From assembly GCA_903902325.1 (NCBI GenBank), contig CAIUUO010000023.1:1-39613 (forward strand): a stretch of DNA of 39,613 nucleotides. The letters are read 5' to 3'. This DNA is from an uncultured Bacteroidia bacterium. GTDB lineage: Bacteria > Bacteroidota > Bacteroidia > Bacteroidales > Prolixibacteraceae. The translations under genes and the position numbers were made by a program. Below, one piece after another: positions 15,957 through 24,621 of this stretch. Position 1 is the first letter of the stretch. Each line of letters opens with the position of its first letter. The notes beneath the pieces were generated by a model. The model did no database searches, had not been told where the DNA came from, and saw only the letters and a list, made by a program, of their open reading frames with translations.

Positions 15957-16013
15957 GGTAAGCCGGAGTTGATCATGCTAAAAAATATTGAACAATTCAT
16001 TGGCAGGCTTACC
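15917..16013 (+). promoter_or_regulatory. his attenuator: competing leader RNA segments
   Basis: Segment 1, GATCAACT (15917-15924, inside the leader frame), pairs perfectly with AGTTGATC (15967-15974). Segment 2, GGTAAGCC (15957-15964, directly after the leader stop), is identical to the right arm of the terminator. It can therefore pair with the left arm GGCTTACC (16006-16013) to form the antiterminator. A ribosome stalled on the His codons would cover segment 1, free segment 2 and permit read-through. A ribosome reaching the stop codon would block segment 2 and let the terminator form. Confidence 0.82.
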
Positions 16014-16040
16014 ACGCAAAGGTAAGCCTGTTTTATTTTA
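16004..16040 (+). terminator. Attenuator terminator before hisG
   Basis: CAGGCTTACC (16004-16013) and GGTAAGCCTG (16021-16030) form a perfect 10-bp stem with a 7-nt loop, followed by TTTTATTTTA. The hisG ATG is at 16046, just after the T tract, so this can only act as a conditional terminator of the his operon. Confidence 0.9.
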
Positions 16041-16045
16041 AATAC

Positions 16046-16906
16046 ATGGAAACGACATTACGTATTGCTATTCAAACCAAAGGAAGGTTAAACGAGGACT
16101 CCCTGCTGCTTTTCGAAGAATCGGGGATCAAATTGATAGAAGGGAAAAGAAGACTGATCTCTTCGGCTAAAAATTTCCCCATGGAGGTTCTTTACCTTCG
16201 TGACGATGATATTCCCCAATGTGTAGCCGACGGAGTTGCCGATGTGGGCATTGTTGGTTTAAACGAAGTAGAGGAGCAGCAAAAAATATTGGACATCATC
16301 AAATACCTTGGATTCAGCAAATGCAGGCTCTCGCTGGCTATTCCCAAGGATGTCGAATATCCCGGACTTGCCTGGTTTGAAGGGAAAAAAATAGCGACCT
16401 CCTACCCTGCCATCCTGAAGGCATACCTGGCCAAGAACAATATCAAATCCGATATCCATTTCATAGCCGGGTCAGTTGAAATTGCCCCGGGGATCGGGCT
16501 TTCAGAAGCGATTTTCGACATCGTAAGTTCCGGCAGCACCCTCGTCAGCAACAGGCTTAAAGAGGTTGAAGTGGTGATGAAGTCGGAAGCCGTCCTGGTT
16601 GCCAACTCCAATCTTTCCAAGGAAAAACAGGCCATCCTGGATGAACTGATCTTCCGCATCGAATCCGTCGAAAACGGCAAAGGGAAAAAATACATCCTGC
16701 TCAATGCACCGAATGATAAGATGGAACAAATCATCAAGGTACTTCCGGGAATGACCTCCCCAACCCTGATGCCGCTGGCCAAACCGGGCTGGAGTTCACT
16801 CCACTCCGTCATTTCCGAATCTGAATTCTGGGAGGTAATCGGCAACCTCAAAAGAAACGGAGCAGAGGGAATCCTCGTATTACCCATTGAGAAGATGATT
16901 TATTAG
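16046..16906 (+). CDS. hisG: ATP phosphoribosyltransferase (HisG, long form)
   Basis: HisG joins ATP and PRPP to phosphoribosyl-ATP, the committed and feedback-controlled step of histidine synthesis. At 286 residues it is the long form, with a C-terminal regulatory domain (from about 210, PNDKMEQIIKVLPGMTSPTLMPL), so it should not need HisZ. The N-terminal IAIQTKGRLNEDS and the GIVGLNEVEE and SSGSTLVSNRL phosphate-binding segments are typical. It is the first structural gene after the attenuator, and hisD starts 8 nt after its stop. Residues for histidine inhibition lie in the C-terminal domain, but I cannot assess them by eye. Confidence 0.97.
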   Translation: METTLRIAIQTKGRLNEDSLLLFEESGIKLIEGKRRLISSAKNFPMEVLYLRDDDIPQCVADGVADVGIVGLNEVEEQQKILDIIKYLGFSKCRLSLAIPKDVEYPGLAWFEGKKIATSYPAILKAYLAKNNIKSDIHFIAGSVEIAPGIGLSEAIFDIVSSGSTLVSNRLKEVEVVMKSEAVLVANSNLSKEKQAILDELIFRIESVENGKGKKYILLNAPNDKMEQIIKVLPGMTSPTLMPLAKPGWSSLHSVISESEFWEVIGNLKRNGAEGILVLPIEKMIY

Positions 16907-16914
16907 TAACTGAC

Positions 16915-18198
16915 ATGCAAACCTATCGCTATCCTCCAAAAGAAACCTGGAAGGTCCTGACTGCCAGGGCCACCTCAGATTACTCCGACAAACTTCCGGT
17001 AGTGGAAGAGGTCATGCAGGGTATCCGTATCAGGGGCGATGCTGCTGTCAGGGAGTTTACGGCAAAATTCGACAAGGCAAATATCAGTACGCTTGAGGTT
17101 TCTGATCAGGAACTGACAGGTGCCGAAAGCAAAATTGACCCTCAACTCGCACTGGCAATTCGGACTGCAGCAGGAAACATCCGTGCCTTTCATGAATCCC
17201 AAAAATTGGCTGTCAGGATGGTTGAAACCTACCCGGGAGTAAAATGCTGGCAGAAAAACCTGCCCATTGAAAGCATTGGGCTCTACATTCCAGGCGGTTC
17301 AGCTCCACTCTTCTCAACGGTACTGATGCTTGCCTTGCCTGCCCTGATCGCAGGGTGCAAGGGGGTAATACTCTGTACACCGCCTGATCCGGAGGGCAAC
17401 ATTCATCCTGCCATACTCTTTGCCGCCAAACTCTGCAAAGTATCCAAAGTTTTCAGGATTGGAGGTATACAGGCAATCGGAGCCATGGCTCTCGGCACCG
17501 AATCGGTACCCAGGGTGCACAAGATCTTTGGCCCCGGAAACTCATGGGTGACTGCTGCCAAACAATATGTCTCGCTCAATACCTGTTCGATAGATATGCC
17601 TGCAGGACCATCGGAACTTGCAGTTGTAGCTGATAGTTCTGCCAATCCCGCATTTGTGGCATCCGACCTGCTTTCACAGGCCGAGCATGGCCCTGATAGT
17701 CAGGTTATTTTGGTTACAACAGAAGAATCCATTCTGGATAGGGTTGCGGCAGAAGTCGCCCTCCAACTTGAAATGCTACCGCGAAAGAAAATTGCCGCTA
17801 CATCCCTCGCACATAGCCGGCTGATCCTGCTTAAAAATATGGAGGAGGTGATGGAATTCATCAACCTCTATGCCCCGGAGCACCTGATTTTGCAAACTGA
17901 TGATGCAGAACGTCTTGCCGAAAAAGTTACCAACGCCGGTTCCGTCTTTATCGGCCACTGGACCCCTGAAAGTGCAGGTGATTATGCCTCGGGAACGAAC
18001 CATACCCTTCCCACCAACGGCTGGGCGCGGTCGGTTAGCGGACTCAACCTCGACAGCTTCTGCAAGAAAATCACTTACCAGGAAATCACCAGGGAAGGTT
18101 TGGAGCAACTGGGACCAGTGATCGAAACGATGGCGGCTGCCGAACTGCTTGAAGCGCATAGGAATGCTGTGACCATCCGGTTGAATACTAAGAAATGA
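16915..18198 (+). CDS. hisD: Histidinol dehydrogenase (HisD)
   Basis: HisD oxidises L-histidinol to L-histidine in two NAD-dependent steps, the end of the pathway. The 427-residue length is normal. The signature IPGGSAPLFSTVLMLALPA, the FGPGNSWVTAAK loop, the zinc-ligand segment SQAEHGPDSQ and the active-site region TPESAGDYASGTNHTLPTNG are all present. The gap from hisG is 8 nt. After its stop come 126 nt with GTCGAATT repeats before hisC. Nothing is missing. Confidence 0.97.
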   Translation: MQTYRYPPKETWKVLTARATSDYSDKLPVVEEVMQGIRIRGDAAVREFTAKFDKANISTLEVSDQELTGAESKIDPQLALAIRTAAGNIRAFHESQKLAVRMVETYPGVKCWQKNLPIESIGLYIPGGSAPLFSTVLMLALPALIAGCKGVILCTPPDPEGNIHPAILFAAKLCKVSKVFRIGGIQAIGAMALGTESVPRVHKIFGPGNSWVTAAKQYVSLNTCSIDMPAGPSELAVVADSSANPAFVASDLLSQAEHGPDSQVILVTTEESILDRVAAEVALQLEMLPRKKIAATSLAHSRLILLKNMEEVMEFINLYAPEHLILQTDDAERLAEKVTNAGSVFIGHWTPESAGDYASGTNHTLPTNGWARSVSGLNLDSFCKKITYQEITREGLEQLGPVIETMAAAELLEAHRNAVTIRLNTKK

Positions 18199-18263
18199 AA
18201 AAGAAACGGGGAAACGATGAAACTGTGAAATTGATTGAAAAAAAATTGGATTATTGAGTTCCT

Positions 18264-18299
18264 CATTGTCGAATCGTCGAATTGTCACATTGTCGAATT
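18264..18299 (-). repeat. AATTCGACA octamer run between hisD and hisC
   Basis: CATTGTCGAATCGTCGAATT and the following GTCACATTGTCGAATTA are degenerate copies of the AATTCGAC octamer, read on the minus strand. Unlike the hisC-hisB spacer, no clear opposite-orientation run accompanies it. Confidence 0.75.
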
Positions 18300-18324
18300 A
18301 AATGAATTTGATTAAAAGAGTATT

Positions 18325-19368
18325 ATGAAGTTTTCACTAAACGACATTGTCAGAAAAAATATTTTGGGGTTGCAACCCTACTCAAGCGCCAGGGATGAAT
18401 ACACCGGCGAGGCTTCCGTTTTCCTGGATGCCAACGAAAATCCGTTCAACGCACCTTACAACCGGTATCCGGATCCGCGACAGCAAGTTCTGAAGAACAG
18501 GATCGGTGAACTGAAAAAAATTCCATCCGGACAAATTTTCCTTGGAAATGGCAGCGACGAACCCATCGATCTGCTCTACCGTGCTTTTTGCGAACCCGGA
18601 ATCGAAAATGTCGTGGCTATCGCCCCAACTTACGGCATGTACAGGGTAGCTGCCGACATCAACAATGTGGCCTACCGGGAAGTATTGCTTCAGGAAGATT
18701 TCAGTCTGGATTCCGCTAAAATTCTTACAACTGCAGATTCAAATACCAAACTCATTTTCCTCTGTTCACCCAACAATCCTACCGGGAATGCCCTGGATCA
18801 GAAAGAGATACTTAAAATTATAAATAATTTCAATGGCCTGGTTATCCTGGATGAAGCCTACATTGATTTTTGTCCGGAGAAAACGTTGCTGGCAACCCTG
18901 GACCAATATCCCAATCTTGTTATCCTGCAGACGCTCTCAAAAGCCTGGGGACTCGCCGGAATCAGACTCGGAATGGCTTTCGCCTCCGAAGAAATCGTTT
19001 CGATCCTGAGCAAAATCAAATACCCCTACAACATCAACCTGCTCACCCAGGATAAAGCGCTGGAAATGCTTCAGCATACAGACAGGAAGGACAATTGGGT
19101 AAAAACCATCCTTTCCCAAAAGATTATACTGGAAACTAAATTGGCAAAATTATTGAACGTGGTGGCGATTTATCCCAGCGATGCTAACTTTATTCTGGTC
19201 AAGACCCTTTCTGCCAAAAAAATATATGATGCCCTCGTTGACAGGCAGATCATCGTCCGCGATCGATCAAGGGTATCCCTCTGCGGAGAATGCCTGCGTA
19301 TCACGGTAGGCTCTGAAAATGAGAATCAGACGCTCTTAAAAGCGTTGGAAGAAATTGGGAAAATATGA
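18325..19368 (+). CDS. hisC: Histidinol-phosphate aminotransferase (HisC)
   Basis: HisC converts imidazole-acetol phosphate plus glutamate to histidinol phosphate with PLP. The 347-residue protein has the type I aminotransferase fold. DANENPFN (residues 33-40) starts the substrate site, NNPTGNAL holds the PLP-contacting Asn, LDEAYIDF the Asp-x-x-Tyr, and LSKAWGLAGIRLG the Schiff-base lysine. The stop codon TGA is the first base group of an AATTCGAC run. It lies within the his operon, but the spacers on both sides exceed 120 nt and carry repeats. Confidence 0.96.
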   Translation: MKFSLNDIVRKNILGLQPYSSARDEYTGEASVFLDANENPFNAPYNRYPDPRQQVLKNRIGELKKIPSGQIFLGNGSDEPIDLLYRAFCEPGIENVVAIAPTYGMYRVAADINNVAYREVLLQEDFSLDSAKILTTADSNTKLIFLCSPNNPTGNALDQKEILKIINNFNGLVILDEAYIDFCPEKTLLATLDQYPNLVILQTLSKAWGLAGIRLGMAFASEEIVSILSKIKYPYNINLLTQDKALEMLQHTDRKDNWVKTILSQKIILETKLAKLLNVVAIYPSDANFILVKTLSAKKIYDALVDRQIIVRDRSRVSLCGECLRITVGSENENQTLLKALEEIGKI

Positions 19369-19531
19369 CAATTCGACGATTCGGCAATGTGACAATTCGA
19401 CAATGAAAGATAAGAATTGAATCATTTGAATAAAAATATTATAACAACCTTTCTATTTTCAATAAATTGTATCACTTGTTGTTTGCATTCATTGTCGAAT
19501 AGTCGAATTAGCAAATGGTCGAATTGAACAT
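19366..19531. repeat. AATTCGAC octamer runs in inverted arrangement between hisC and hisB
   Basis: The left run (19366-19406) begins at the hisC stop codon and reads in AATTCGAC orientation. The right run (19488-19531) reads GTCGAATT. ATTCGACAATGA (19395-19406) and TCATTGTCGAAT (19489-19500) pair perfectly, with 82 nt between, so the whole spacer can fold as one hairpin. Confidence 0.85.
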
Positions 19532-19549
19532 CTCATAATCAATAATAAT

Positions 19550-20674
19550 ATGAAGAAAGTACTCTTTATCGATCGTGACGGCACGCTGATCATCGAACCG
19601 CCCGAAGATTTTCAGGTTGACAGCCTTGAAAAACTCGAGTTCCTGCCGGGAGTATTCAGAAATTTATTTGCTATTAGCAAGTATCTTGACTTCGAACTGG
19701 TGATGGTCTCCAACCAGGACGGCATGGGTACCGAAGTCTATCCGGAAGAGTCTTTTCACCAGGTGCAGGGGAAAGTATTGAAAGCTTTTGAGAACGAGGG
19801 AATTACTTTCAAACGCATTTTTATCGACTGTTCTTTTCCTGAGGACCAGTCTCCTACCAGGAAGCCTGAAATTGGCCTTTTGCAGGAATACCTTGACGGA
19901 ACGTACGATCTGGCCAACTCCTTCGTGATTGGAGACAGGCTTACGGATGTACAAATGGCAAAAAACCTCGGTTCCAAAGCCATCTACTATGCCCCCGAAG
20001 AACGCGCCAACGATCTGATCGACAGCAATCTGTCATCCTACTGTGCGATGGTTTCCGACAGTTGGGAAGATATCTTTGTTTTCCTCACTGAACTGGAACG
20101 CAAAGCATCCGTTAAAAGGGAAACCAAGGAAACCAATATATTCGTGGAGGTCAACCTGGCAGGCAAGGGAGTCGGCCGTATATCAACCGGACTGCACTTT
20201 TTCGACCATATGCTTCAGCAAATATCTACCCATTCCGGATGCGACCTCACGGTTCAGGTAATAGGCGACCTCGAAGTGGATGAACACCATACAGTCGAAG
20301 ATACTGCCATTGCGTTTGGCGAGGTGATCCGCAAAGCCCTTGGAGACAAGCGAGGCATTGAACGATATGGTTTCTGTCTGCCAATGGATGATTGCCTGGC
20401 CCAGGTTTCGCTCGATTTCGGCGGTAGGCCCTGGCTGGTATGGGAGGCAGAATTTCAGCGTGAATATGTGGGCGACATGCCGACTGAACTCTTTCACCAT
20501 TTCTTCAAATCATTCTCAGACGCTGCCCTCTGCAACCTGAACATCTGGGCGGAAGGAACCAATGAGCACCATAAAATTGAAGGAATTTTCAAGGCATTTG
20601 CCCGTTCCATCAAGATGGCAGTCAGGAAAGATCCTTTCCAGGGTACACTTCCCAGTTCGAAGGGTGTACTATAA
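19550..20674 (+). CDS. hisB: Bifunctional histidinol-phosphatase / imidazoleglycerol-phosphate dehydratase (HisB)
   Basis: The 374-residue protein fuses two steps. The HAD-type N-terminal phosphatase (about 1-170; DRDGT at 8-12, TRKP near 103) makes histidinol. The C-terminal dehydratase (about 190-374; [25 protein letters not shown] metal-binding histidines) makes imidazole-acetol phosphate. In E. coli the phosphatase domain holds a zinc loop with Cys93, His95, Cys101 and Cys103. Here the loop reads [14 protein letters not shown] and keeps only Cys94, so zinc is probably not bound there. The next gene, purU, starts 52 nt later. The longer frame that overlaps the hisB end is only an extension of purU. 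Confidence 0.96.
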   Translation: MKKVLFIDRDGTLIIEPPEDFQVDSLEKLEFLPGVFRNLFAISKYLDFELVMVSNQDGMGTEVYPEESFHQVQGKVLKAFENEGITFKRIFIDCSFPEDQSPTRKPEIGLLQEYLDGTYDLANSFVIGDRLTDVQMAKNLGSKAIYYAPEERANDLIDSNLSSYCAMVSDSWEDIFVFLTELERKASVKRETKETNIFVEVNLAGKGVGRISTGLHFFDHMLQQISTHSGCDLTVQVIGDLEVDEHHTVEDTAIAFGEVIRKALGDKRGIERYGFCLPMDDCLAQVSLDFGGRPWLVWEAEFQREYVGDMPTELFHHFFKSFSDAALCNLNIWAEGTNEHHKIEGIFKAFARSIKMAVRKDPFQGTLPSSKGVL

Positions 20675-20686
20675 AGATCAAAGCGC

Positions 20687-20718
20687 AATCCAAAATCAAA
20701 AATCAAAAATCGAAAATA
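20687..20718 (+). repeat. AAAAATC heptamer run before purU
   Basis: Roughly four heptamers of the AAAAATC type (ending in CGAAAATA) lie between hisB and purU. It is a low-complexity member of the intergenic repeat set. Confidence 0.6.
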
Positions 20719-20726
20719 AGCAACAT

Positions 20727-21593
20727 ATGACTTCCGACAAAAAAACCGCCGTACTCTTGATCCACTGTCCTGATCAGCAAGGAATTCTCGCATCCGTGAC
20801 GCAATTCCTGAATGAGAACAATGGTAACATCATTTATCTGGATCAGAACGTAGATCGGGCAGAATCCATTTTTTTCATGCGGGTGGAATGGGAACTGGAA
20901 CTCTTTGCCATCCCGAAGGATAAAATAGCCGACTATTTCGAAACCCTGATTGCGAGAAGATACAACATTCGCTTTACCATTCACTTTTCAGACGAAAAGC
21001 CGCGTATGGCGCTGTTTGTTTCCAAAATGTCGCACTGCCTCTTCGACATTTTGGCGCGTCACATGGCCGGCGAATGGATTGTTGATATTCCGTTGATTAT
21101 CAGTAATCACAACGACCTGAAACCGATTGCTGAACGCTTCGGGATTGAATTTTACTACATTCCAAAAAACAGCAGCAACAAGGAGGAACAAGAAGCCAAA
21201 GAGGTAGGATTGTTAACGGAAATGAAGATTGATTTTATCGTACTTGGTCGTTACATGCAAGTATTGAGCGATAAATTCGTCTCACAATTCCCCAACCGGA
21301 TCATCAATATCCACCATTCATTCCTTCCCGCATTCGCCGGTGCGAAACCATACCATGCGGCTCATGAGCGAGGAGTAAAGATTATCGGGGCAACCAGCCA
21401 CTACGTGACTGCTGATCTGGATGCAGGTCCAATCATCGCCCAGGATGTGGTGAGGATTTCCCATGTCGACAGCATCGAAAGTCTTGTCCGCAAAGGCCGC
21501 GATCTCGAAAAGATTGTCCTGAGCGAAGCCGTATACAAGCATCTTCAGCGGAAGATCCTGGTTTTCAATAACAGAACCATTATTTTCAATTAA
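20727..21593 (+). CDS. purU: Formyltetrahydrofolate deformylase (PurU)
   Basis: PurU hydrolyses 10-formyl-tetrahydrofolate to formate and tetrahydrofolate in the cytoplasm. The 288-residue protein has an N-terminal ACT domain (HCPDQQGILASVTQFL, residues 13-28) and a formyltransferase-type C-terminal domain. The catalytic signature appears as NIHHSFLPAFAGAKPYHAA with a downstream TADLDAGPIIAQD. I chose the ATG at 20727 (MTSDKKTAVLL), which matches the family N-terminus. A frame starting at 20562 merely overlaps hisB. Its place between hisB and hisH is unusual. Histidine synthesis releases AICAR, whose formylation by PurH consumes the same folate substrate, so a metabolic link is conceivable but unproven. 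Confidence 0.95.
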   Translation: MTSDKKTAVLLIHCPDQQGILASVTQFLNENNGNIIYLDQNVDRAESIFFMRVEWELELFAIPKDKIADYFETLIARRYNIRFTIHFSDEKPRMALFVSKMSHCLFDILARHMAGEWIVDIPLIISNHNDLKPIAERFGIEFYYIPKNSSNKEEQEAKEVGLLTEMKIDFIVLGRYMQVLSDKFVSQFPNRIINIHHSFLPAFAGAKPYHAAHERGVKIIGATSHYVTADLDAGPIIAQDVVRISHVDSIESLVRKGRDLEKIVLSEAVYKHLQRKILVFNNRTIIFN

Positions 21594-21616
21594 AATTATA
21601 AATTACAAATTAAAAA

Positions 21617-21689
21617 TTGATGAAAAGATGCTAATGTGCTAATGTTTATAATCAAATATTTGTGTTCATTCGTGTAATTTGTGGTTAAT
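21617..21689 (+). repeat. Short octamer and TTCGTGTAATTTGTGG motifs before the thioredoxin-like gene
   Basis: ATGCTAATGTGCTAATG (about 21629-21645) is two units of the TTAGCACA family in reverse orientation. TTCGTGTAATTTGTGG (21669-21684) resembles the CCTTCGTGG-type family found at three other loci. Confidence 0.55.
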
Positions 21690-21698
21690 TATTATCCA

Positions 21699-22250
21699 AT
21701 GAAGAAATCTAATTTATTCGGTTCCCTCTTTTTAATATTGGTTTTTGCGGTCGTATCCTCTTTCGCACAAATCCCTGTTAAGGAAGTTCCCGCCGATTAT
21801 GGCTATGTGGTTAAAATGGGCGACCAGATGCCTGCGTTTTCGACCATGCTGATCAATGGCAAGTCTTTGTCGAATGCCGACTTCAAGGGCAAAGTGGTCA
21901 TGTTACAGTTCACTGCCAGCTGGTGCAGTGTCTGCCGCAAGGAGATGCCTTTCATCGAAAGGGATATCTGGCAGAAGCAGAAAAACAATAAAAACTTTGT
22001 CCTGATTGGTGTAGATCTGGATGAACCCATTGAAAAGGTGAAGAAATTCCAGGAAGACATCAAGATATCTTATCCAATGGCGCTGGATCCCGGAGGTAAA
22101 ATCTTTGGATTGGTAGCAGAGAAAAAAGCAGGTGTCACCCGCAATGTAATCCTAGACAAAACAGGCAAAATTGTCTATTTGACCAGACTTTACAAGGAAG
22201 ACGAATTCGCCGAAATGGTAAAGGTAATCGGGCAGTTGCTCAAACAATAG
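21699..22250 (+). CDS. Secreted TlpA-like thioredoxin-fold protein
   Basis: The 183-residue protein has a signal peptide (MKKSNLFGSLFLILVFAVVSSFA) and a thioredoxin/AhpC-TSA fold typical of TlpA or ResA. The redox motif WCSVC gives Cys76 and Cys79 in FTASWCSVCRKEMP. The following IGVDLDEP and GVTRNVILDKTGKIV are characteristic of the family. It should act in the periplasm as a thiol-disulfide oxidoreductase, for example reducing cytochrome c maturation partners or oxidised proteins. It lies inside the his operon between purU and hisH, with long repeat-bearing spacers on both sides, and has no obvious role in histidine synthesis. I chose the ATG at 21699 because the upstream one adds only six residues before the signal peptide. 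Confidence 0.88.
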   Translation: MKKSNLFGSLFLILVFAVVSSFAQIPVKEVPADYGYVVKMGDQMPAFSTMLINGKSLSNADFKGKVVMLQFTASWCSVCRKEMPFIERDIWQKQKNNKNFVLIGVDLDEPIEKVKKFQEDIKISYPMALDPGGKIFGLVAEKKAGVTRNVILDKTGKIVYLTRLYKEDEFAEMVKVIGQLLKQ

Positions 22251-22255
22251 AAATT

Positions 22256-22344
22256 ACTTTGAGTCCTTTGTGTAAACCTTTGAGTCCTTCGTGGTAAAAA
22301 ACTTAACCACAAAGGTCACAAAGTAAACCCAAAGGGACACAATG
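22256..22344. repeat. CCTTTGTGTCCTTCGTGG family, imperfect inverted repeat
   Basis: The left half (22256-22297) contains CCTTTGAGTCCTTCGTGGTA. The right half (22303-22344) is roughly its reverse complement (TTAACCACAAAGGTCACAAAG). They form an imperfect hairpin filling the gap between the thioredoxin-like gene and hisH. Confidence 0.7.
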
Positions 22345-22369
22345 TTTCTGACAAGCAAAAAAATTTACT

Positions 22370-22975
22370 ATGAAAGTCGCCATCATCAAATACAATGCCG
22401 GGAACATCCAGTCAGTGGATTATGCACTTAAAAGACTTGGGGTCGAAGCCTCAGTCACGGCAGATCATGAAGAGATCCGATCGGCCGACCGCGTCATTTT
22501 TCCCGGAGTCGGAGAAGCATCCACCACCATGGCCTACCTCAGGGAACATAAGCTCGACAAGCTTATCACCGACCTGAAACAACCCGTTCTCGGCATCTGC
22601 CTCGGATTGCAGCTGATGTGCCGTCATTCGGAGGAGGGTGATGTGGAATGCCTTGGCATCTTTGACGAAACAGTTAAGCGTTTCGTATTGGATCACAAGT
22701 TGTTGCCATCCATGAAAATTCCGCACATGGGATGGAATACCATCTCCGGTTTGAAAAGTAATCTTTTTGACAAATCCATTGAGGGTGAGTACTGTTATTT
22801 TGTACATTCCTATTATGCGACTACAGGGTCGGATACTGCAGCCATTTGCAGTTATCCTGAACCCTTCAGTGCCGCCCTTCAAAAGAATAACTTCTTCGCC
22901 GTACAATTCCATCCTGAAAAAAGTGGCGCTGTCGGTGCAAAAATCCTGGAGAACTTCCTCCGTCTTACAATCTGA
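22370..22975 (+). CDS. hisH: Imidazole glycerol phosphate synthase glutamine amidotransferase subunit (HisH)
   Basis: HisH releases ammonia from glutamine and channels it into HisF. The 201-residue class I amidotransferase shows the oxyanion-region motif PGVGEA, the nucleophile Cys77 in GICLGLQL, and the catalytic His-x-Glu in QFHPEKSG near the C-terminus. The length is normal. hisA begins 2 nt after the stop and hisF shortly after hisA, so H-A-F form a tight block in the usual order. Confidence 0.97.
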   Translation: MKVAIIKYNAGNIQSVDYALKRLGVEASVTADHEEIRSADRVIFPGVGEASTTMAYLREHKLDKLITDLKQPVLGICLGLQLMCRHSEEGDVECLGIFDETVKRFVLDHKLLPSMKIPHMGWNTISGLKSNLFDKSIEGEYCYFVHSYYATTGSDTAAICSYPEPFSAALQKNNFFAVQFHPEKSGAVGAKILENFLRLTI

Positions 22976-22977
22976 AT

Positions 22978-23712
22978 ATGAGCATCGAAATCATTCCAGC
23001 CATAGATATCATCGACGGGAAATGCGTCCGGTTAAGCCAGGGCGACTATGACCGCAAAACCATTTACAACGAGGATCCGCTCGAAGTGGCCAAGATGTTC
23101 GAAGAGCATGGCATACAACGGTTGCATCTCGTTGACCTTGATGGCGCAAAAGCCCACCACATTGTCAATTACAAAGTGCTGGAACGGATAGCCAACAACA
23201 CCAAGCTGATCATCGATTTTGGAGGCGGACTCAAAAGCGACAAAGACCTGGAAATCGCTTTCGAATCGGGTGCAGCCATGATCACCGGAGGAAGCATTGC
23301 CGTAAAATCGCCTGAAACCATGCTCAGCTGGATTGAAGATTTCGGTCCGGAGCGAATCATCCTGGGTGCTGACGTCTCAGACAGGAAAATTGCCGTAGCC
23401 GGTTGGACGGAAGACAGTGGTCTCGATGTTTTCGGGTTCATCGCACAATGGGTAAAAAATGAGATTGAAAATGTGATCAGTACCGACATCAGTCGCGACG
23501 GAATGTTAAATGGCCCCGCTTTCCAGCTTTACAAGGAAATTCTGGAGCAGAATCCGGAAATCCGCCTGATTGCCAGTGGGGGAGTAGGTTCAATACAGGA
23601 TATCCTGGATCTTGAAAAAATCGGCGTTCCGGCTGTCATTGTCGGTAAGGCCATCTACGAAGGAAAAATATCACTTAAGGAAATACGCAGGATCAACACA
23701 GTCAAATATTAG
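22978..23712 (+). CDS. hisA: ProFAR isomerase (HisA)
   Basis: HisA isomerises ProFAR to PRFAR. The 244-residue TIM barrel starts with [21 protein letters not shown], where the first catalytic Asp lies, and carries the second acid region at [15 protein letters not shown]. The phosphate-binding loops FGGGLKS and ASGGVGS are evident. It is 2 nt behind hisH and 13 nt ahead of hisF. It resembles HisF, as expected from their common ancestry, but VRLSQGDY and the order in the operon identify it as HisA. Confidence 0.97.
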   Translation: MSIEIIPAIDIIDGKCVRLSQGDYDRKTIYNEDPLEVAKMFEEHGIQRLHLVDLDGAKAHHIVNYKVLERIANNTKLIIDFGGGLKSDKDLEIAFESGAAMITGGSIAVKSPETMLSWIEDFGPERIILGADVSDRKIAVAGWTEDSGLDVFGFIAQWVKNEIENVISTDISRDGMLNGPAFQLYKEILEQNPEIRLIASGGVGSIQDILDLEKIGVPAVIVGKAIYEGKISLKEIRRINTVKY

Positions 23713-23725
23713 CGATCTAAAAAAC

Positions 23726-24478
23726 ATGCTGAGCAAACGCATTATTCCCTGCCTGGACATCCGGAACGGCCAAACCGTCAAAGGGATCAATTTCATCAAC
23801 ATCATTGAAGTGGGTGATCCTGTCGAACTGGGGAAACTTTACTCCGAACAAGGCGCTGACGAACTCGTCTTTCTCGATATCACGGCTACGCACGAAGGAC
23901 GCAAGACCTTCGTGGAGCTCGTTAAACGGATTGCTGCGAACCTGAATATCCCTTTCACGGTAGGTGGCGGTATCAGCGAGATCAGGGATGCCGATGCTTT
24001 GCTTGCTGCCGGAGCCGACAAAATTTCCATCAACTCATCTGCCATTAAAAATCCTAAATTGATCGATGATCTTGCCCTCCATTTCGGCAGCCAGTTTGTG
24101 GTGGTAGCCATAGATGCCAGGGAAGAGAACAAGCACTGGGAGGCAACCATGCACGGGGGTCGGATCCCTACCGGGAAGGAACTCTTTTCATGGGCAAAGG
24201 AAGCAGAAAACAGGGGTGCAGGCGAGATTCTATTCACTTCCATGAACCACGACGGCACCAAACAGGGATTTGCCAATGAAGCGCTGGCACATCTTTCGGG
24301 GTTGCTCACCATCCCATTGATCGCTTCCGGCGGAGCAGGTACCATGGAGCATTTCGCCGACCTTTTCAAACATGGAAAGGCAGATGCCGGACTGGCAGCC
24401 AGTATTTTCCACTTTGGCGAGATCGCCATTCCGGATTTAAAGCAGTATCTTCGCGGTGAAGGAATCTGCGTGAGATGA
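23726..24478 (+). CDS. hisF: Imidazole glycerol phosphate synthase cyclase subunit (HisF)
   Basis: HisF uses ammonia from HisH to turn PRFAR into imidazole glycerol phosphate and AICAR. From the ATG at 23726 the protein has 250 residues, the family standard, and opens with [21 protein letters not shown] containing the catalytic Asp. The second Asp lies in [19 protein letters not shown] and ASGGAGT are the phosphate loops. A longer frame from 23612 overlaps hisA and is not needed. The last TGA at 24476-24478 is followed by TGAGATA and TTAGCACA repeat runs. Confidence 0.97.
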   Translation: MLSKRIIPCLDIRNGQTVKGINFINIIEVGDPVELGKLYSEQGADELVFLDITATHEGRKTFVELVKRIAANLNIPFTVGGGISEIRDADALLAAGADKISINSSAIKNPKLIDDLALHFGSQFVVVAIDAREENKHWEATMHGGRIPTGKELFSWAKEAENRGAGEILFTSMNHDGTKQGFANEALAHLSGLLTIPLIASGGAGTMEHFADLFKHGKADAGLAASIFHFGEIAIPDLKQYLRGEGICVR

Positions 24479-24487
24479 GCTTCAGGA

Positions 24488-24520
24488 TGAGATATGAGAT
24501 ATGAGACATGAGATATGAGA
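24488..24520 (+). repeat. TGAGATA heptamer run
   Basis: Four heptamers (TGAGATA, TGAGATA, TGAGACA, TGAGATA) plus a partial fifth follow hisF. The same family occurs in the opposite orientation at 35341-35369. Confidence 0.8.
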
Positions 24521-24529
24521 GTCCCTATA

Positions 24530-24619
24530 ATTAGCACATTAGCACATTAGCACATTAACACATTAGCACATTAGCATATTAGCAAATTAGCACATTATCA
24601 AATTAGCACATTATCAAAT
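24530..24619 (+). repeat. TTAGCACA octamer run directly before hisIE
   Basis: About eleven octamers of the ATTAGCAC type (variants with CAAATTAG and CATATTAG) run up to 2 nt before the hisIE ATG. Here only one orientation is present. As with cusA, the run replaces the ribosome-binding region. Confidence 0.9.
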
Positions 24620-24621
24620 TA

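Noticed and set aside
15909-16040. T-box riboswitch instead of a leader-peptide attenuator
   Set aside because: No T-box core sequence or specifier stem was recognised, whereas the His codons and competing stems fit leader-peptide attenuation.
20562-20726. Longer N-terminus for PurU
   Set aside because: It overlaps the end of hisB and gives no family-like sequence. The ATG at 20727 matches PurU.
23612-23725. Longer N-terminus for HisF
   Set aside because: It overlaps hisA out of frame. The canonical HisF start is at 23726.
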